Below, piece by piece: positions 39,986 to 49,314 of a stretch of 64,000 nt of DNA (positions are counted from its first letter, which is position 1; each line of letters starts with the position of its first letter). The position numbers and the translations under genes were made by a program. Under the pieces are notes generated by a model, which searched no databases, had not been told where the DNA came from, and saw only the letters and a program-made list of their open reading frames with translations. The stretch covers positions 1-64,000 of the forward strand of contig JBDIVS010000016.1 in NCBI GenBank assembly GCA_039794245.1, written 5' to 3'. This DNA is from DAITQM01 sp039794245. Its GTDB lineage: Bacteria > Pseudomonadota > Gammaproteobacteria > Xanthomonadales > Wenzhouxiangellaceae.

Positions 39986-41356
39986 ATGAACTCGATCACC
40001 CGCCGGATCTATACGCCGAGCGAGCTGAACCGCGAAGCGCGGATCCAGCTCGAAAGCACGTTCGGGCTGGTCTGGGTCGAAGGCGAAATCTCCAACCTCT
40101 CGGCACCGGCTTCCGGCCACCTGTATTTTTCGCTGAAGGACGACAAGGCGCAGTTGCGCTGCGCCCTGTTCCGCCACCGCGCCCGGCTGCTGAACGCGCC
40201 GCTGGCCGACGGCCAGCACGTTGAGGCCGCCGGCCGGGTCAGCCTGTACGAACCGCGCGGCGATTATCAACTGCTGGTCGAAACCATCGCCCCGGCCGGG
40301 GCCGGTGCGCTCAGCGCGCAGTTCGAACGACTGAAAGTCAAACTCGCCGCCGAGGGTTTGTTCGACGAGAGGCACAAACGCCCGCTGCCGGCGATGCCGC
40401 TGACCGTGGCCGTGATCACCTCGGCGAGCGGCGCCGCGCTGCACGATTTCACCCGCATTCTGGAGCGCCGCTGGCCGCTGGCCCGGGTTCTGCTCTATCC
40501 GGCCGCCGTGCAGGGCGCCGGGGCGCCCGCCGAACTGCGCCGGGCACTGGCCCGGGCCGTGGCGGATGGCCGTGCCGAGGTGATCGTGATCGGCCGCGGC
40601 GGTGGCAGCCTCGAAGATCTGGCGGCATTCAACGACGAGGCACTGGCCCGTGACATTGCCGTCAGCCCGATCCCGACGGTCAGCGCCGTCGGCCACGAAA
40701 CCGATTTCACGATCGCCGATTTTGTCGCCGACCGCCGCGCCCCGACGCCGTCGGCGGCGGCCGAACTGATCTCGCCGGATGGCGGTGAAATCGACCGGCA
40801 CCTCGCACGTAACCGGATGCGGCTTCAGCGAGCGATCGATGCGCTCCTGGCGCGCGAAGTACAGCGCCTCGACCGCTTGACCCGGCTACTCCGCCAGCTT
40901 CACCCGCGCCGCCGGCTGGACGAGCGCGAACGGCAACTCACCGAAGGGCGCCGGCGGCTCACCGATCGCCTGCACCGCAATCTCGAACGCCACCGCCAGC
41001 ATTGCCAAAGCCTGGTGCAGCGCCTCGACCGGGCCTCGCCGGCCGGGCGTCTCTGGCCATTGTGCGACCGGGTGCAACGCAGCCAAGTCGCGCTCCGCCG
41101 CCGGATCACCGAAGCGCTAGCTGCGCGGCGTACGATCCTGGCCGCAACGACCGCCCGCTTGCACGGCTTAAGTCCGCTCGCCGTGCTTGCCCGGGGCTAC
41201 GCCTTGATCTACGACGCGCAAGAGCAGCGCCTGCTGACGCGCCTGGATGATTTCACCCGCCTTGAAGGAATCACGGTCCGCGGCCGCGATTATCGCCTCG
41301 AGGCCGAGCTCCGGGCGGTCGGCCCGCCGGAGCCGCTGAACCCGGATGATTTATGA
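39986..41356 (+). CDS. xseA: Exodeoxyribonuclease VII large subunit
   Basis: XseA with XseB degrades single-stranded DNA. The 456-residue protein has an N-terminal OB fold (FGLVWVEGEISNLSAPASGH), a nuclease core (TVAVITSASGAALHDF, VIVIGRGGGSLEDL, VSAVGHETDFTIADFVAD) and a long Arg-rich coiled coil (~275-400). It closes with LARGYALIYDAQEQ. The start at 39986 matches the family; the open frame upstream runs through dispersed repeats. Its stop overlaps the YigZ-family gene by four bases. xseB is not in the window. Confidence 0.94.
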   Translation: MNSITRRIYTPSELNREARIQLESTFGLVWVEGEISNLSAPASGHLYFSLKDDKAQLRCALFRHRARLLNAPLADGQHVEAAGRVSLYEPRGDYQLLVETIAPAGAGALSAQFERLKVKLAAEGLFDERHKRPLPAMPLTVAVITSASGAALHDFTRILERRWPLARVLLYPAAVQGAGAPAELRRALARAVADGRAEVIVIGRGGGSLEDLAAFNDEALARDIAVSPIPTVSAVGHETDFTIADFVADRRAPTPSAAAELISPDGGEIDRHLARNRMRLQRAIDALLAREVQRLDRLTRLLRQLHPRRRLDERERQLTEGRRRLTDRLHRNLERHRQHCQSLVQRLDRASPAGRLWPLCDRVQRSQVALRRRITEALAARRTILAATTARLHGLSPLAVLARGYALIYDAQEQRLLTRLDDFTRLEGITVRGRDYRLEAELRAVGPPEPLNPDDL

Positions 41357-41949
41357 CCCCGCAGCGCACGCTTGCCGCCGAAGTCAGCCGCCGCGAAGAA
41401 ATCCGGCAGAGCCGGTTTTATGCCATCGCCGCGCCGCTTGCCGCGCCGGCCGAAGTTGCGGCCTTTCTCGCCGCGCACCGCGAGCCGGCGGCGACGCACC
41501 ATTGTCATGCCTGGCGCTTTGGTCAGGACTACCGCAGCAACGACGACGGCGAGCCGGGCGGCACTGCCGGCCGGCCGATCCTCAACGCCATCGAGCGGCA
41601 GGGCTACGATCGGGTCATCGTCCTGGTGATCCGCTGGTTCGGCGGGATCAAGCTCGGCGCCGGCGGCCTGGCACGGGCCTACGGTGGAATCACCTCGCGC
41701 CTGCTCAACGATGCCGAATCAGTACCGCTCATCGACTACCGATCGTTGGCGATATGCCTGCCGCATTCGGCGGTCGGCGTGCTGCACCATCTCGCCGGCC
41801 GTTACGGTGCAGTCGATCTCATCGAGCGCTGGACACCAAACGCCTTGTATTGTGACTTTCGCCTGCCCGCCGACCGCTGCCGGGAATTGATCGCCGCACT
41901 GGAACAGGCAACCGGCGGCGCAGCCGCGATCGTTCCGCCGTCAGGGTAG
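41353..41949 (+). CDS. YigZ/IMPACT family protein
   Basis: The 198-residue protein contains the UPF0029 signature: SRFYAIAAPL, THHCHAWRFG, DDGEPGGTAGRPIL and VIRWFGGIKLGAGGLARAY. This family binds nucleic acid or ribosomal partners; bacterial YigZ has no settled reaction. The C-terminal domain (residues ~135-198) has a typical alpha-beta end. It is coupled to xseA. Confidence 0.9.
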   Translation: MTPQRTLAAEVSRREEIRQSRFYAIAAPLAAPAEVAAFLAAHREPAATHHCHAWRFGQDYRSNDDGEPGGTAGRPILNAIERQGYDRVIVLVIRWFGGIKLGAGGLARAYGGITSRLLNDAESVPLIDYRSLAICLPHSAVGVLHHLAGRYGAVDLIERWTPNALYCDFRLPADRCRELIAALEQATGGAAAIVPPSG

Positions 41950-42215
41950 CCCCTTTTTTGCTGCCATGTCGGTTTTTTTACTTTTTCCCCACGAAGGACA
42001 CGACGGGGTACGAAAGATGGAATTTGACACGTTGTCGATTATGAACCCATTCACCCGGATTATGGCTACCGGGTCAACCCCTTCGTTCTTCGTGTCCTTC
42101 GTGGTGAAGTCTTTGTGCCCTTTCCGCCTTGGCGAGAGAAATGTCCTGTTTCAGGCGTGATCGGCGGTTTCGCTTTTCTCGCCCGGGAACGCGCTGCAAC
42201 TTCCAGGTCATCCGG
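41950..42215. other. Intergenic region with long-range inverted repeat
   Basis: CCACGAAGGACACGA (41989-42003) and its exact reverse complement (42090-42104) lie 86 bases apart between two convergent genes. CTTCGTGTCCTTCGTGG is a frequently repeated intergenic word in proteobacterial genomes. The region has no ORF I would call and no clear terminator beyond T-runs near 41953 and 41974. Confidence 0.65.
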
Positions 42216-43397
42216 TCAATCTTCGAAACCGTCGCCGAAAATCACTTCGGGCAGAACCGCAAGGCAAGTCGCGCCGGCGATATCGTCCTGCATCTGATCG
42301 ATGCTGCATGTGGAAAATTGCTGCGAGCCGTTGATCGAGGGATTCATGATGCCGGCGATATTGGAGTTTTCGCAGGCGCTGCCCGGCTCCCGGTCGTGCG
42401 GCGCGCCGAAATTGTGACCGAGTTCGTGGGCAAAAACGAGCGCCGCTGTCGTCGCGTTGTTCAGATTCTGATCGACGCCAAAACCGGCGTTCTGGCTGCA
42501 CAGCACACTGAGGAACGCGATGCCGACCACCCCGCCGTTCAAATCCTTCCCGGTGAACAGATGGGCATTGGCACGGTTTTGGAAGCGTGGGATCGAAGCG
42601 CCGGCGCCGCTGGTCATGAAGAGGCGAAACTGGTTCAACAAATCACCGGGATCGGTCGCCAGCAACGGGCCGTTGACCGCGAGCGTCTCGTGGTGATGCA
42701 GGCCGATCGCAACGCCGACCTGCTCGCTGTAGATACCGTCGATAAAAAACACCCGGGAGGCGGCGACCGCCGCGCTGTTCGTCCCGTGGATCGCACTGAA
42801 TTCGGTGTCGCTGACCAGGGTCACCGGCAACTGGACAAAATCGCCGGCGCCCAGGATTTTCAGATGCGCGGCGAAATCGGTAAAGGCGATCCGGCCGCCA
42901 TCCCCGGCGGCCGGCGGTAACGGCGCAATATCGAACAGCGGCGGCCAGAGCACATCGTCGAAACGATAAAGCAAGGCACGGGCACCGGGCTCGGGAAGGC
43001 GCGGTAACAACCCGGACAACGCCTCCGGGGGATCGATCAGGTACAGACTCTCGCCGTCGTAAAAACCACCGTGCCAGGCGCCGCCGTACCACGCCAGCCT
43101 GACCCAGGAGCCGGCACTACCGGCAACCTCGCCGCGCACCCACCGCCAATCCGGCCGGCGGAGAGCCGCCCGCGTCGCTGCTGTCATCGCAGCCACGAAC
43201 GCCTCGTCGTCCTTAAGGTGCAACGGCCATTCGCCACCGCTTGCGGCGATCGTCGCCGTCCATGACGGGCGGTCCGGCGGCGCGGCGAGCGCGATCTCTT
43301 CGAACGCCGCAAGCTGCAGCGACGGCTGAGCCAAGGCATGGGTGGCCGGTAATGCCGCCAGAAGCAAAATGAGGCTGAAGATCGTTTTTCGAGACAT
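42216..43397 (-). CDS. Secreted metzincin (reprolysin-like) metalloprotease
   Basis: The 393-residue protein has a signal peptide (cut near ALAQPS), a propeptide-like region to about 170, and a metzincin catalytic domain with the zinc site HELGHNFGAPHD and the Met-turn IAGIMNPSI. Cysteines in the domain likely pair. The last residues, VIFGDGFED, match a short FGDGFE tail that ends many exported proteins in some gammaproteobacteria; its function is not known to me. Role: extracellular protein degradation. Confidence 0.85.
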   Translation of the reverse strand: MSRKTIFSLILLLAALPATHALAQPSLQLAAFEEIALAAPPDRPSWTATIAASGGEWPLHLKDDEAFVAAMTAATRAALRRPDWRWVRGEVAGSAGSWVRLAWYGGAWHGGFYDGESLYLIDPPEALSGLLPRLPEPGARALLYRFDDVLWPPLFDIAPLPPAAGDGGRIAFTDFAAHLKILGAGDFVQLPVTLVSDTEFSAIHGTNSAAVAASRVFFIDGIYSEQVGVAIGLHHHETLAVNGPLLATDPGDLLNQFRLFMTSGAGASIPRFQNRANAHLFTGKDLNGGVVGIAFLSVLCSQNAGFGVDQNLNNATTAALVFAHELGHNFGAPHDREPGSACENSNIAGIMNPSINGSQQFSTCSIDQMQDDIAGATCLAVLPEVIFGDGFED

Positions 43398-43458
43398 GAT
43401 GACTCCCTGTAGGTGATTCCCTGTCTAAATTTGCCCGGCTCTCGTACCGGCCGGATGC

Positions 43459-44067
43459 TTATGACGAGACCGGTTGGCGATAACGGCGATAGAGGATATC
43501 GACGCGCCGCACATATTCTTTCGTTTCCTCGAACGGCGGGATGCCGTTGTGTTTTCTGACCGCCTCGACACCGGCATTGTAGGCGGCGAGCGCCAGTTCG
43601 ACATCGCCTTCGAACATGGCAAGCAAGGCGGCAAGGTGAGCGATGCCGCCGCTCAGGTTCTCTTCCGGATCAAACGGATCGTGGATGCCCCGCTCGCTTT
43701 GCACCGCCGGCATCAACTGCATCAACCCCTGGGCGCCCTTGCGCGACACGGCGCGCGGGTCGAAACCCGATTCGACGTGGATCAGGGCGCGAACCAGCGC
43801 CTCGTCGAGGGCAAAATCGTGCGCCAGCCGGCCGATCGCCTCGGCATAGGCTTCGCGGTTCAGTGCCACGCGCTGCCAGTCCACGGCGGGGGCGCAGCGC
43901 CCGTAGCAACCCAGGTCGGTCACCTTGATCCCCGGATCGCGGGGTTTGATATTGGTATAGGTGACGATGCCGCGCGCATCGATATATTTATAGATATTGC
44001 CGGACGCGGCGAGCGGGCCGGCGTGCAGCGCCGGCAAGGCAAACAAGATGAGCAAAGTGTGTCGCAC
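43459..44067 (-). CDS. Lytic transglycosylase (SLT family) with DUF4124-like N-terminus
   Basis: From the GTG at 44067 the 202-residue product has a signal peptide (HTLLILFALPALHAG), a DUF4124-like segment (IYKYIDARGIVTYTNIKP), and an SLT domain with catalytic Glu in LIHVESGFDPRAVS, GAQGLMQLMP, NLSGGIAHL and ALAAYNAG. It cleaves peptidoglycan glycan strands in the periplasm, possibly as a cell-wall remodelling or secretion-associated enzyme. A longer frame starts at 44166 but lacks a signal peptide at its front. Confidence 0.85.
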   Translation of the reverse strand: MRHTLLILFALPALHAGPLAASGNIYKYIDARGIVTYTNIKPRDPGIKVTDLGCYGRCAPAVDWQRVALNREAYAEAIGRLAHDFALDEALVRALIHVESGFDPRAVSRKGAQGLMQLMPAVQSERGIHDPFDPEENLSGGIAHLAALLAMFEGDVELALAAYNAGVEAVRKHNGIPPFEETKEYVRRVDILYRRYRQPVSS

Positions 44068-44304
44068 CGATCTATTTTGCCTGTCTTCCCGCCGCCGCTC
44101 AAGTGGCCCGGATGAGCGGCCAGGGCGCCGGGCACAAACACCGCCGGCAGACCTGGATTCGGCCACGGGCGGCCCGGGTGCATACCGCTCCGCCGGGCGC
44201 CACTATCCCCACTGGCTGGTATACTGTGTAGTCCACATCAACCGGTGCGGCTTTCCCGGCGGATGGTGGCCCATGAATGACGAAACGAAACCGCGGGGTC
44301 TGAT

Positions 44305-44547
44305 ATGGAAAGCATACTGGGTTGGTTGATTATCGGGGCGCTGGCTGGCTGGCTGGCCGGCAAGATCATGAAAGGCAGCGGCTTCGGCCTGATCGCCAAT
44401 ATCGCGATCGGCATCGCCGGCGCGGTGATCGGCGGCTGGATGTTCCGGATGCTCGGCGCGCTGCCGTCCGGGCTGGTGGGCTCTTTGATCACCGCGACGC
44501 TCGGCGCCATCATCCTGCTCGGCGTTGCCCGCTGGCTGCGACGATAG
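44305..44547 (+). CDS. GlsB/YeaQ/YmgE family small membrane protein
   Basis: The 80-residue protein has three predicted membrane segments with the family pattern LGWLIIGALAGWLAGKIMKG, NIAIGIAGAVIGGW and LITATLGAIILLGVARWL. These proteins are stress-linked in other bacteria; the mechanism is unknown. It is preceded by 238 bases of noncoding sequence and followed by the glycerate-kinase gene 53 bases downstream. Confidence 0.88.
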   Translation: MESILGWLIIGALAGWLAGKIMKGSGFGLIANIAIGIAGAVIGGWMFRMLGALPSGLVGSLITATLGAIILLGVARWLRR

Positions 44548-44600
44548 CGCCGGCACGGAATGCCCGCTGCATCGATTTTCGAGTTCGCCCGACAACAACG

Positions 44601-45449
44601 ATGAACCGGATGCAAAAAGACGAACCAGACTGGCCGGCCTGCCAGCAAGCCACCAGCGTATGGGACATCCCGCCGGGCCTGCTCGATCTGGCCGAATCAC
44701 GGGCCCGGGCCGGCGGCGTGCTGGCGCTCGCCGGGCCGCCCGGCATCGGCAAAACGCAGTTTGGTTTCGATCTCGCCTTGCACCTGCGCCGCCCCGACCG
44801 GCGGATCGAGGTACTCAGTCTCGACGATTTCTATATCCCCGAACATGGCCGGGGCCGCGACCCGATGGCCAATCACCCGCTGTTTAAGACGCGCGGCGTG
44901 CCCGGCACGCACCAGCTCGAACGGCTGATCGCCTGCATGGCCAGCATGAGCCGCGGCGAAAACACCATGGTGCCGCGTTTCGACAAACTGCTCGATCGGC
45001 CGCTGCCCGCCCGCCGCTGGCGCGCCGGTCGGCCGGTGCAATTGTTCATCCTCGAAGGCTGGTGCCTAGGCGCCTCGCCGGCCGCCGACGAAGCACTGCA
45101 TGAACCGGTCAACGAACTGGAGCGCCACCACGACCCCGAAGCCGTGTGGCGCCGGCAGGTCAACAACAAGCTGCGCTATTACGCCGCCAGAATGCGCCCG
45201 CTGATCGCCGATCTGTGGTTTCTGCTGCCGCCCGACTGGGACCAAGTCCGCCGCTGGCGCCTCGAACAGGAGGAACGTCTGCCGGGCAGCGGCCCGCGCA
45301 AGAATGCCGCGGCGATCGACGCGTTCTTGCAGCATTTCGAACGCCTTGCCAGGCGCATGATGGCCCAGCCGCCGGCCGGGGCCCTGATCCTGCCGATCGA
45401 CGCCGAACGCCGCATCGGCCAACCCTACCGCCACGAACAAAGTGCCTGA
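44601..45449 (+). CDS. D-glycerate 3-kinase-like P-loop kinase
   Basis: The 282-residue protein has Walker A ALAGPPGIGKTQFGF at ~44-58, VLSLDDFYIP, the Asp-containing NHPLFKTRGVPGTHQ and FILEGWCLGA. This order fits the GLYK glycerate kinase group related to uridine kinase and PRK. It phosphorylates glycerate or a related polyol acid. The start at 44601 follows the small membrane protein; a long upstream frame is out-of-phase. It ends seven bases before sbcB. Confidence 0.82.
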   Translation: MNRMQKDEPDWPACQQATSVWDIPPGLLDLAESRARAGGVLALAGPPGIGKTQFGFDLALHLRRPDRRIEVLSLDDFYIPEHGRGRDPMANHPLFKTRGVPGTHQLERLIACMASMSRGENTMVPRFDKLLDRPLPARRWRAGRPVQLFILEGWCLGASPAADEALHEPVNELERHHDPEAVWRRQVNNKLRYYAARMRPLIADLWFLLPPDWDQVRRWRLEQEERLPGSGPRKNAAAIDAFLQHFERLARRMMAQPPAGALILPIDAERRIGQPYRHEQSA

Positions 45450-45455
45450 TCCCCG

Positions 45456-46910
45456 ATGGCCGCAGCCCCGGGGTTCTGGTTTTACGATTACGAAACCTTC
45501 GGCGCCCGCCCGGCGCGCGACCGGATCGCCCAGTTTGCAGCTTTGCGCACCGATGAAGCCCTCGTCCCCAGGGGCGATCCCGAAGTCTTTTATTGCGCCC
45601 CGACCCTCGATTTTCTGCCCGACCCGCAAGCCTGCCTGATCAGCGGCATCACGCCGCAGGCGGCCCGCCTGAACGGCATCTCCGAATGGGAATTCGCCGC
45701 CCGCGTGCACCATCTGCTCAGCCGGCCGCAAAGCTGCATCGCCGGTTACAACAATTTCCGTTTCGACGACGAATTCACCCGTTACCTGTTTTATCGCAAC
45801 GCCCTCGATCCGTATGCGCATGAATTCCGCAACGGCAACAGCCGCTTCGATCTGATCGATGTGTTGCGCCTGGCCTTTGCGCTACGCCCGGATGGCATCG
45901 TCTGGCCGGCGCATGACGACGGCCGGCCGAGCTTCCGGCTCGAGGACCTGGCCGCCGCCAACGGCATCGACCATGGCCGGGCCCACGACGCGGCGACCGA
46001 TGTCGCCCACACCGCGGCGCTGGCCCGCCGGCTGAAACAGGCGCAACCGAAGCTGTGGGATTGGGCGCTCGGCCTGCGGGCCAAAGCCAAGGTCGAGGGC
46101 CTGCTCGCCACCGAACCCATCCTGCTCCATGTTTCGGCGCGCTACCCGGCCGAACGCGGTTGCCTGGCCCCGGTGACGGTGCTCGGCCGCCATCCGGCGA
46201 TCAACAACCAGTACCTGGTGTACGACCTGAACGAGGATCCGCAACTATTTTCGGCACTGCCGGCGGCCGAACTGGAGGATCTGCTCTACACCCCGGCCGC
46301 CGATCTGCCCGAGGGGCGGCGGCGCTTGCCGGTCAAGACCGTGCGGATCAACCGGATGCCGATGCTCGCCCCGCCAAGCGCCGCGCACGGCGCCGACCTC
46401 GAGCGAATCGGCCTCGACCTCGACCGGGCCCGGTGCCATGCCGAATCTCTGGCCGCGGCTTCCGGTTTTGTCGAGCGGGTGCGGCAATTGTTCACCCGCG
46501 CCCGCTTCACCGCCGAGGTCGATGTCGAGGCGGCGCTTTACGACGGGTTTATTTCCGACCCCGACCGGGCGCTGCTCAACCGGCTGCGCGCCGCACCGCC
46601 CAACACCTGGAATGAATTGATGGCCCAGGCCCGCGATCGGCGAATCCCGGAGTTGATGTTCCGCGTCCGGGCCCGGCACTTTCCCGAGACGCTCGACGCC
46701 GCTGAACAACAAAAATGGCGCCGCCTGCGCCGCCGGCGGTTGTACGATCCGGATCTGGCAACGATCACCGTTGATGACTACCGCGCCTGCCTTGCTGCCT
46801 GGCGCACGGCCGGCACGGCGCCGCCCGATTTGATCGACGCGTTGGAAAGCTGGCTCTTGGAACTCGACCTGGAAGACCTTAAAGCCGATGGCAACGACGA
46901 AACCGAATGA
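45456..46910 (+). CDS. sbcB: Exodeoxyribonuclease I
   Basis: SbcB digests single-stranded DNA 3' to 5' and assists recombination. The 484-residue protein has the DEDDh exonuclease core: FYDYETFGARPARD, GYNNFRFDDEF and GRAHDAATDVAHTAALA, followed by the SH3-like and C-terminal helical domains typical of the family. It overlaps the next gene by 23 bases. Confidence 0.94.
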   Translation: MAAAPGFWFYDYETFGARPARDRIAQFAALRTDEALVPRGDPEVFYCAPTLDFLPDPQACLISGITPQAARLNGISEWEFAARVHHLLSRPQSCIAGYNNFRFDDEFTRYLFYRNALDPYAHEFRNGNSRFDLIDVLRLAFALRPDGIVWPAHDDGRPSFRLEDLAAANGIDHGRAHDAATDVAHTAALARRLKQAQPKLWDWALGLRAKAKVEGLLATEPILLHVSARYPAERGCLAPVTVLGRHPAINNQYLVYDLNEDPQLFSALPAAELEDLLYTPAADLPEGRRRLPVKTVRINRMPMLAPPSAAHGADLERIGLDLDRARCHAESLAAASGFVERVRQLFTRARFTAEVDVEAALYDGFISDPDRALLNRLRAAPPNTWNELMAQARDRRIPELMFRVRARHFPETLDAAEQQKWRRLRRRRLYDPDLATITVDDYRACLAAWRTAGTAPPDLIDALESWLLELDLEDLKADGNDETE

Positions 46911-49110
46911 GGCGGCCGCCGCCCTGGACCATGCTGTCGACGCGGCGATCGACGCCCTCGGCCGCCACCTGGTGCTCGGCGCACCGCTCGGCATCGGCAA
47001 ACCGAACCCGCTGCTCAACGCCTTTTACCGCCGCGCCGCCGCCGACCCGGAACTGCACCTCGATTTGTTCACCGCACTGTCGCTCGCCGTGCCGCCGGCC
47101 GGCGGCGGCCTGAAGGGCCGCTTCGCCCGCCCATTCCTGGCCCGCCATTTCGGCGATTACCCGCACCTCGAATGGCTCGCCGCCCTCAAGGCCGACGATC
47201 TGCCGCCGAATATCACGATCAGCGAGTTTTACTTCCAACCCGGCTCGATGCTCGGCCGGCCGGCGGCGCAGCGCCATTACGTCAGCAGCAATTACACGCA
47301 CGTCGCCCGCGACATGGAACGCCGCGGCGTCAACCTGATCTGCCAGGCGGTCGCGGCGCGCGACACGCCGCACGGCCGGATGCTCAGCCTGTCGTCCAAC
47401 GCGGACGTCACACTCGACCTCATCGACCGCCTGCAAGCCGGGCAGCGGCCGTATTACACGATCGCGCTGGTCAACCACCACCTGCCGTACATGGCCGGCG
47501 ACGCCGAGGTGCCGGCCTCGACCTTCGATCGGGTCATCGATGAGCCGGCGCTCGATTACCTGCCGTTCGCGCCGCCGCGCGCCCCGATCGACCTTGCCGA
47601 CCACGCCATCGGCCTTTACGCCAGCCTGCTCGTCGCCGACGGCGGTACCTTGCAGATCGGCATCGGCTCGCTCGGCGAATCGCTGGCCCATTTCCTGCTG
47701 CAAAGGCAGCACCACAACGCCGACTGGCGGGCCCTGTGCGCCACACTGCTCGATGAGAGAACACGCGATCTCGTCCATCACTGGGGCGGCCTGGAACCGT
47801 TCGCGGTTGGTTTATACGCCGCCAGCGAAATGTTCATGGACGCCTTCGTTCATCTCTATCGCGGCGGCATTCTCAAGCGCCGGGTTTACGACGACCTGGC
47901 TGTACAGGAATTGCTCAACAGCGGCACAATCGACGAGACCCCGTCGCCGGCGATGCTCGCCGCGCTGCAGCGCGCCGGGCGGATCGGCGCGCCGCTCGGC
48001 CCGGACGACCTCGCCTGGCTCCAGCACTGGGGCATCATCGACGGCGCGGTGCAATTACACGACGGCGCCCTGATCACACCGGCCGGCGACCGCCTGCCGG
48101 CCGACCTCGCCGGCCTCGATCCCGCCCGCTGGCAGCCCTTCCTTGGTGGAAGACTCAAACACGGCAAACTGCTTAACGCCGCATTCTTTCTCGGTTCTCG
48201 CTGGTTTTACGAAACGCTGTCAGCGATGCCCGACGACGAGCGGGCCTTGTTCGCGATGAGCCGCGTGTCGCGCATCAACCAGCTCTATCACAGCGAAGCG
48301 CTCGACCGCGCCCAGCGCCGCGCGGCGCGGTTCATGAACACGACGATGAAGATGACGCTGCTCGGCGCCGCGGCCTCAGACTGCCTGGCCAACGGCCAGG
48401 TGGTCAGCGGTGTCGGCGGGCAATACAATTTCGTCGCGATGGCCCATGCCCTGGAGCGCAGCCGCTCAATCCTGATGCTGCGCGCCACGCGATACCAAAA
48501 CGGCAAGCTCGAAAGCAACATCGTCTGGGAATACCCGCAGGTGACGATCCCGCGCCACCTGCGCGACCTGGTCATCACCGAATACGGCATCGCCGACCTG
48601 CGCGGCAAAAGCGACGAGGAGGTCATCATCGCGCTGCTGGCGATCGCCGATGCCCGCTTTCAGGAGGAACTGTTGGCCGCGGCGCACAGCGCCGGCAAAA
48701 TCGACCCCGCCTGGCGCCTGCCGCCCGAGTTCCGGCGGAACACTCCGGAACACCTCGCCCGCCGCTTCGCGCCGCATGCCGACCTGCTGCCCACTTGGCC
48801 GTTCGGCAGCGACTTCGATGACCTGGAATTGCGCCTCCTGCACGCCCTCCAATGGCTCGCCGCCCGCCAGGTGCGACCGCTCGCCTTGTGGCGCGCCTGG
48901 CTTGCCGGCCGGGCGGCCGGCGATCGCAACTTCGAGAGCCGCTGGCACGAGCGGCTCGGCTTCCATGAGCCGCTGTCCTTCAAGGACCGCATACAGGCCC
49001 GCCTGGTGCGCGGCGCATTGCATCTGGCCGGCTTGCCCCCGGCCTCGGCGATTGCACCAGTTATGCACACCGGCGGTGACGCCCAGCATCGTAAGGTTAC
49101 AGAAAAATGA
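46888..49110 (+). CDS. Acetyl-CoA hydrolase/transferase family protein with C-terminal extension
   Basis: The 740-residue protein contains the CoA-transferase family core: LQIGIGSLGESLAHF (~252-266), GILKRRVYDDL, and the C-terminal SGVGGQYNFVAMAHAL and ITEYGIADLRGKSDEEV. It exceeds the usual 430-640 residues because of a long helical insert in the middle and a C-terminal ~120-residue tail. It may shuttle CoA between acetate and other acyl acids. Catalytic Glu is likely in the FEGN/SGE-type loop but is not certain by eye. Confidence 0.82.
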   Translation: MATTKPNEAAAALDHAVDAAIDALGRHLVLGAPLGIGKPNPLLNAFYRRAAADPELHLDLFTALSLAVPPAGGGLKGRFARPFLARHFGDYPHLEWLAALKADDLPPNITISEFYFQPGSMLGRPAAQRHYVSSNYTHVARDMERRGVNLICQAVAARDTPHGRMLSLSSNADVTLDLIDRLQAGQRPYYTIALVNHHLPYMAGDAEVPASTFDRVIDEPALDYLPFAPPRAPIDLADHAIGLYASLLVADGGTLQIGIGSLGESLAHFLLQRQHHNADWRALCATLLDERTRDLVHHWGGLEPFAVGLYAASEMFMDAFVHLYRGGILKRRVYDDLAVQELLNSGTIDETPSPAMLAALQRAGRIGAPLGPDDLAWLQHWGIIDGAVQLHDGALITPAGDRLPADLAGLDPARWQPFLGGRLKHGKLLNAAFFLGSRWFYETLSAMPDDERALFAMSRVSRINQLYHSEALDRAQRRAARFMNTTMKMTLLGAAASDCLANGQVVSGVGGQYNFVAMAHALERSRSILMLRATRYQNGKLESNIVWEYPQVTIPRHLRDLVITEYGIADLRGKSDEEVIIALLAIADARFQEELLAAAHSAGKIDPAWRLPPEFRRNTPEHLARRFAPHADLLPTWPFGSDFDDLELRLLHALQWLAARQVRPLALWRAWLAGRAAGDRNFESRWHERLGFHEPLSFKDRIQARLVRGALHLAGLPPASAIAPVMHTGGDAQHRKVTEK

Positions 49111-49234
49111 TTATGTTCGTTTATACAATTCGCTTGTAACATATTGTCTTTATTGATATTTATTCATGGTCACCTTCTGGTCAAGGCGCGGCAGGCAAAG
49201 CCGCTCCGAAGACCGCCGTTTTCAATCCACAACG

Positions 49235-49257
49235 TTATCCACAGTCATTGTGGATAA
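49235..49257. promoter_or_regulatory. Inverted pair of consensus DnaA boxes
   Basis: TTATCCACA (49235-49243) and TGTGGATAA (49249-49257) are exact consensus DnaA boxes facing each other with a five-base spacer. They lie in the 204-base gap before the zinc-linked operon. One such pair is not an origin. It may titrate DnaA or couple transcription to replication, or be chance in a 64-kb window. Confidence 0.55.
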
Positions 49258-49314
49258 GCCGGAAGTCACTTGCCCGGTACGGTTCCAAAGACCATATCGT
49301 GGTATGATTCAACA

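Noticed and set aside
49235..49257. Replication origin
   Set aside because: Only two DnaA boxes, no AT-rich unwinding region, no dnaA, dnaN or gidA nearby.
49100..49314. Zur operator upstream of the zinc-linked operon
   Set aside because: Some palindromic TATG/CATA words are present, but none matches a Zur consensus well enough to call.
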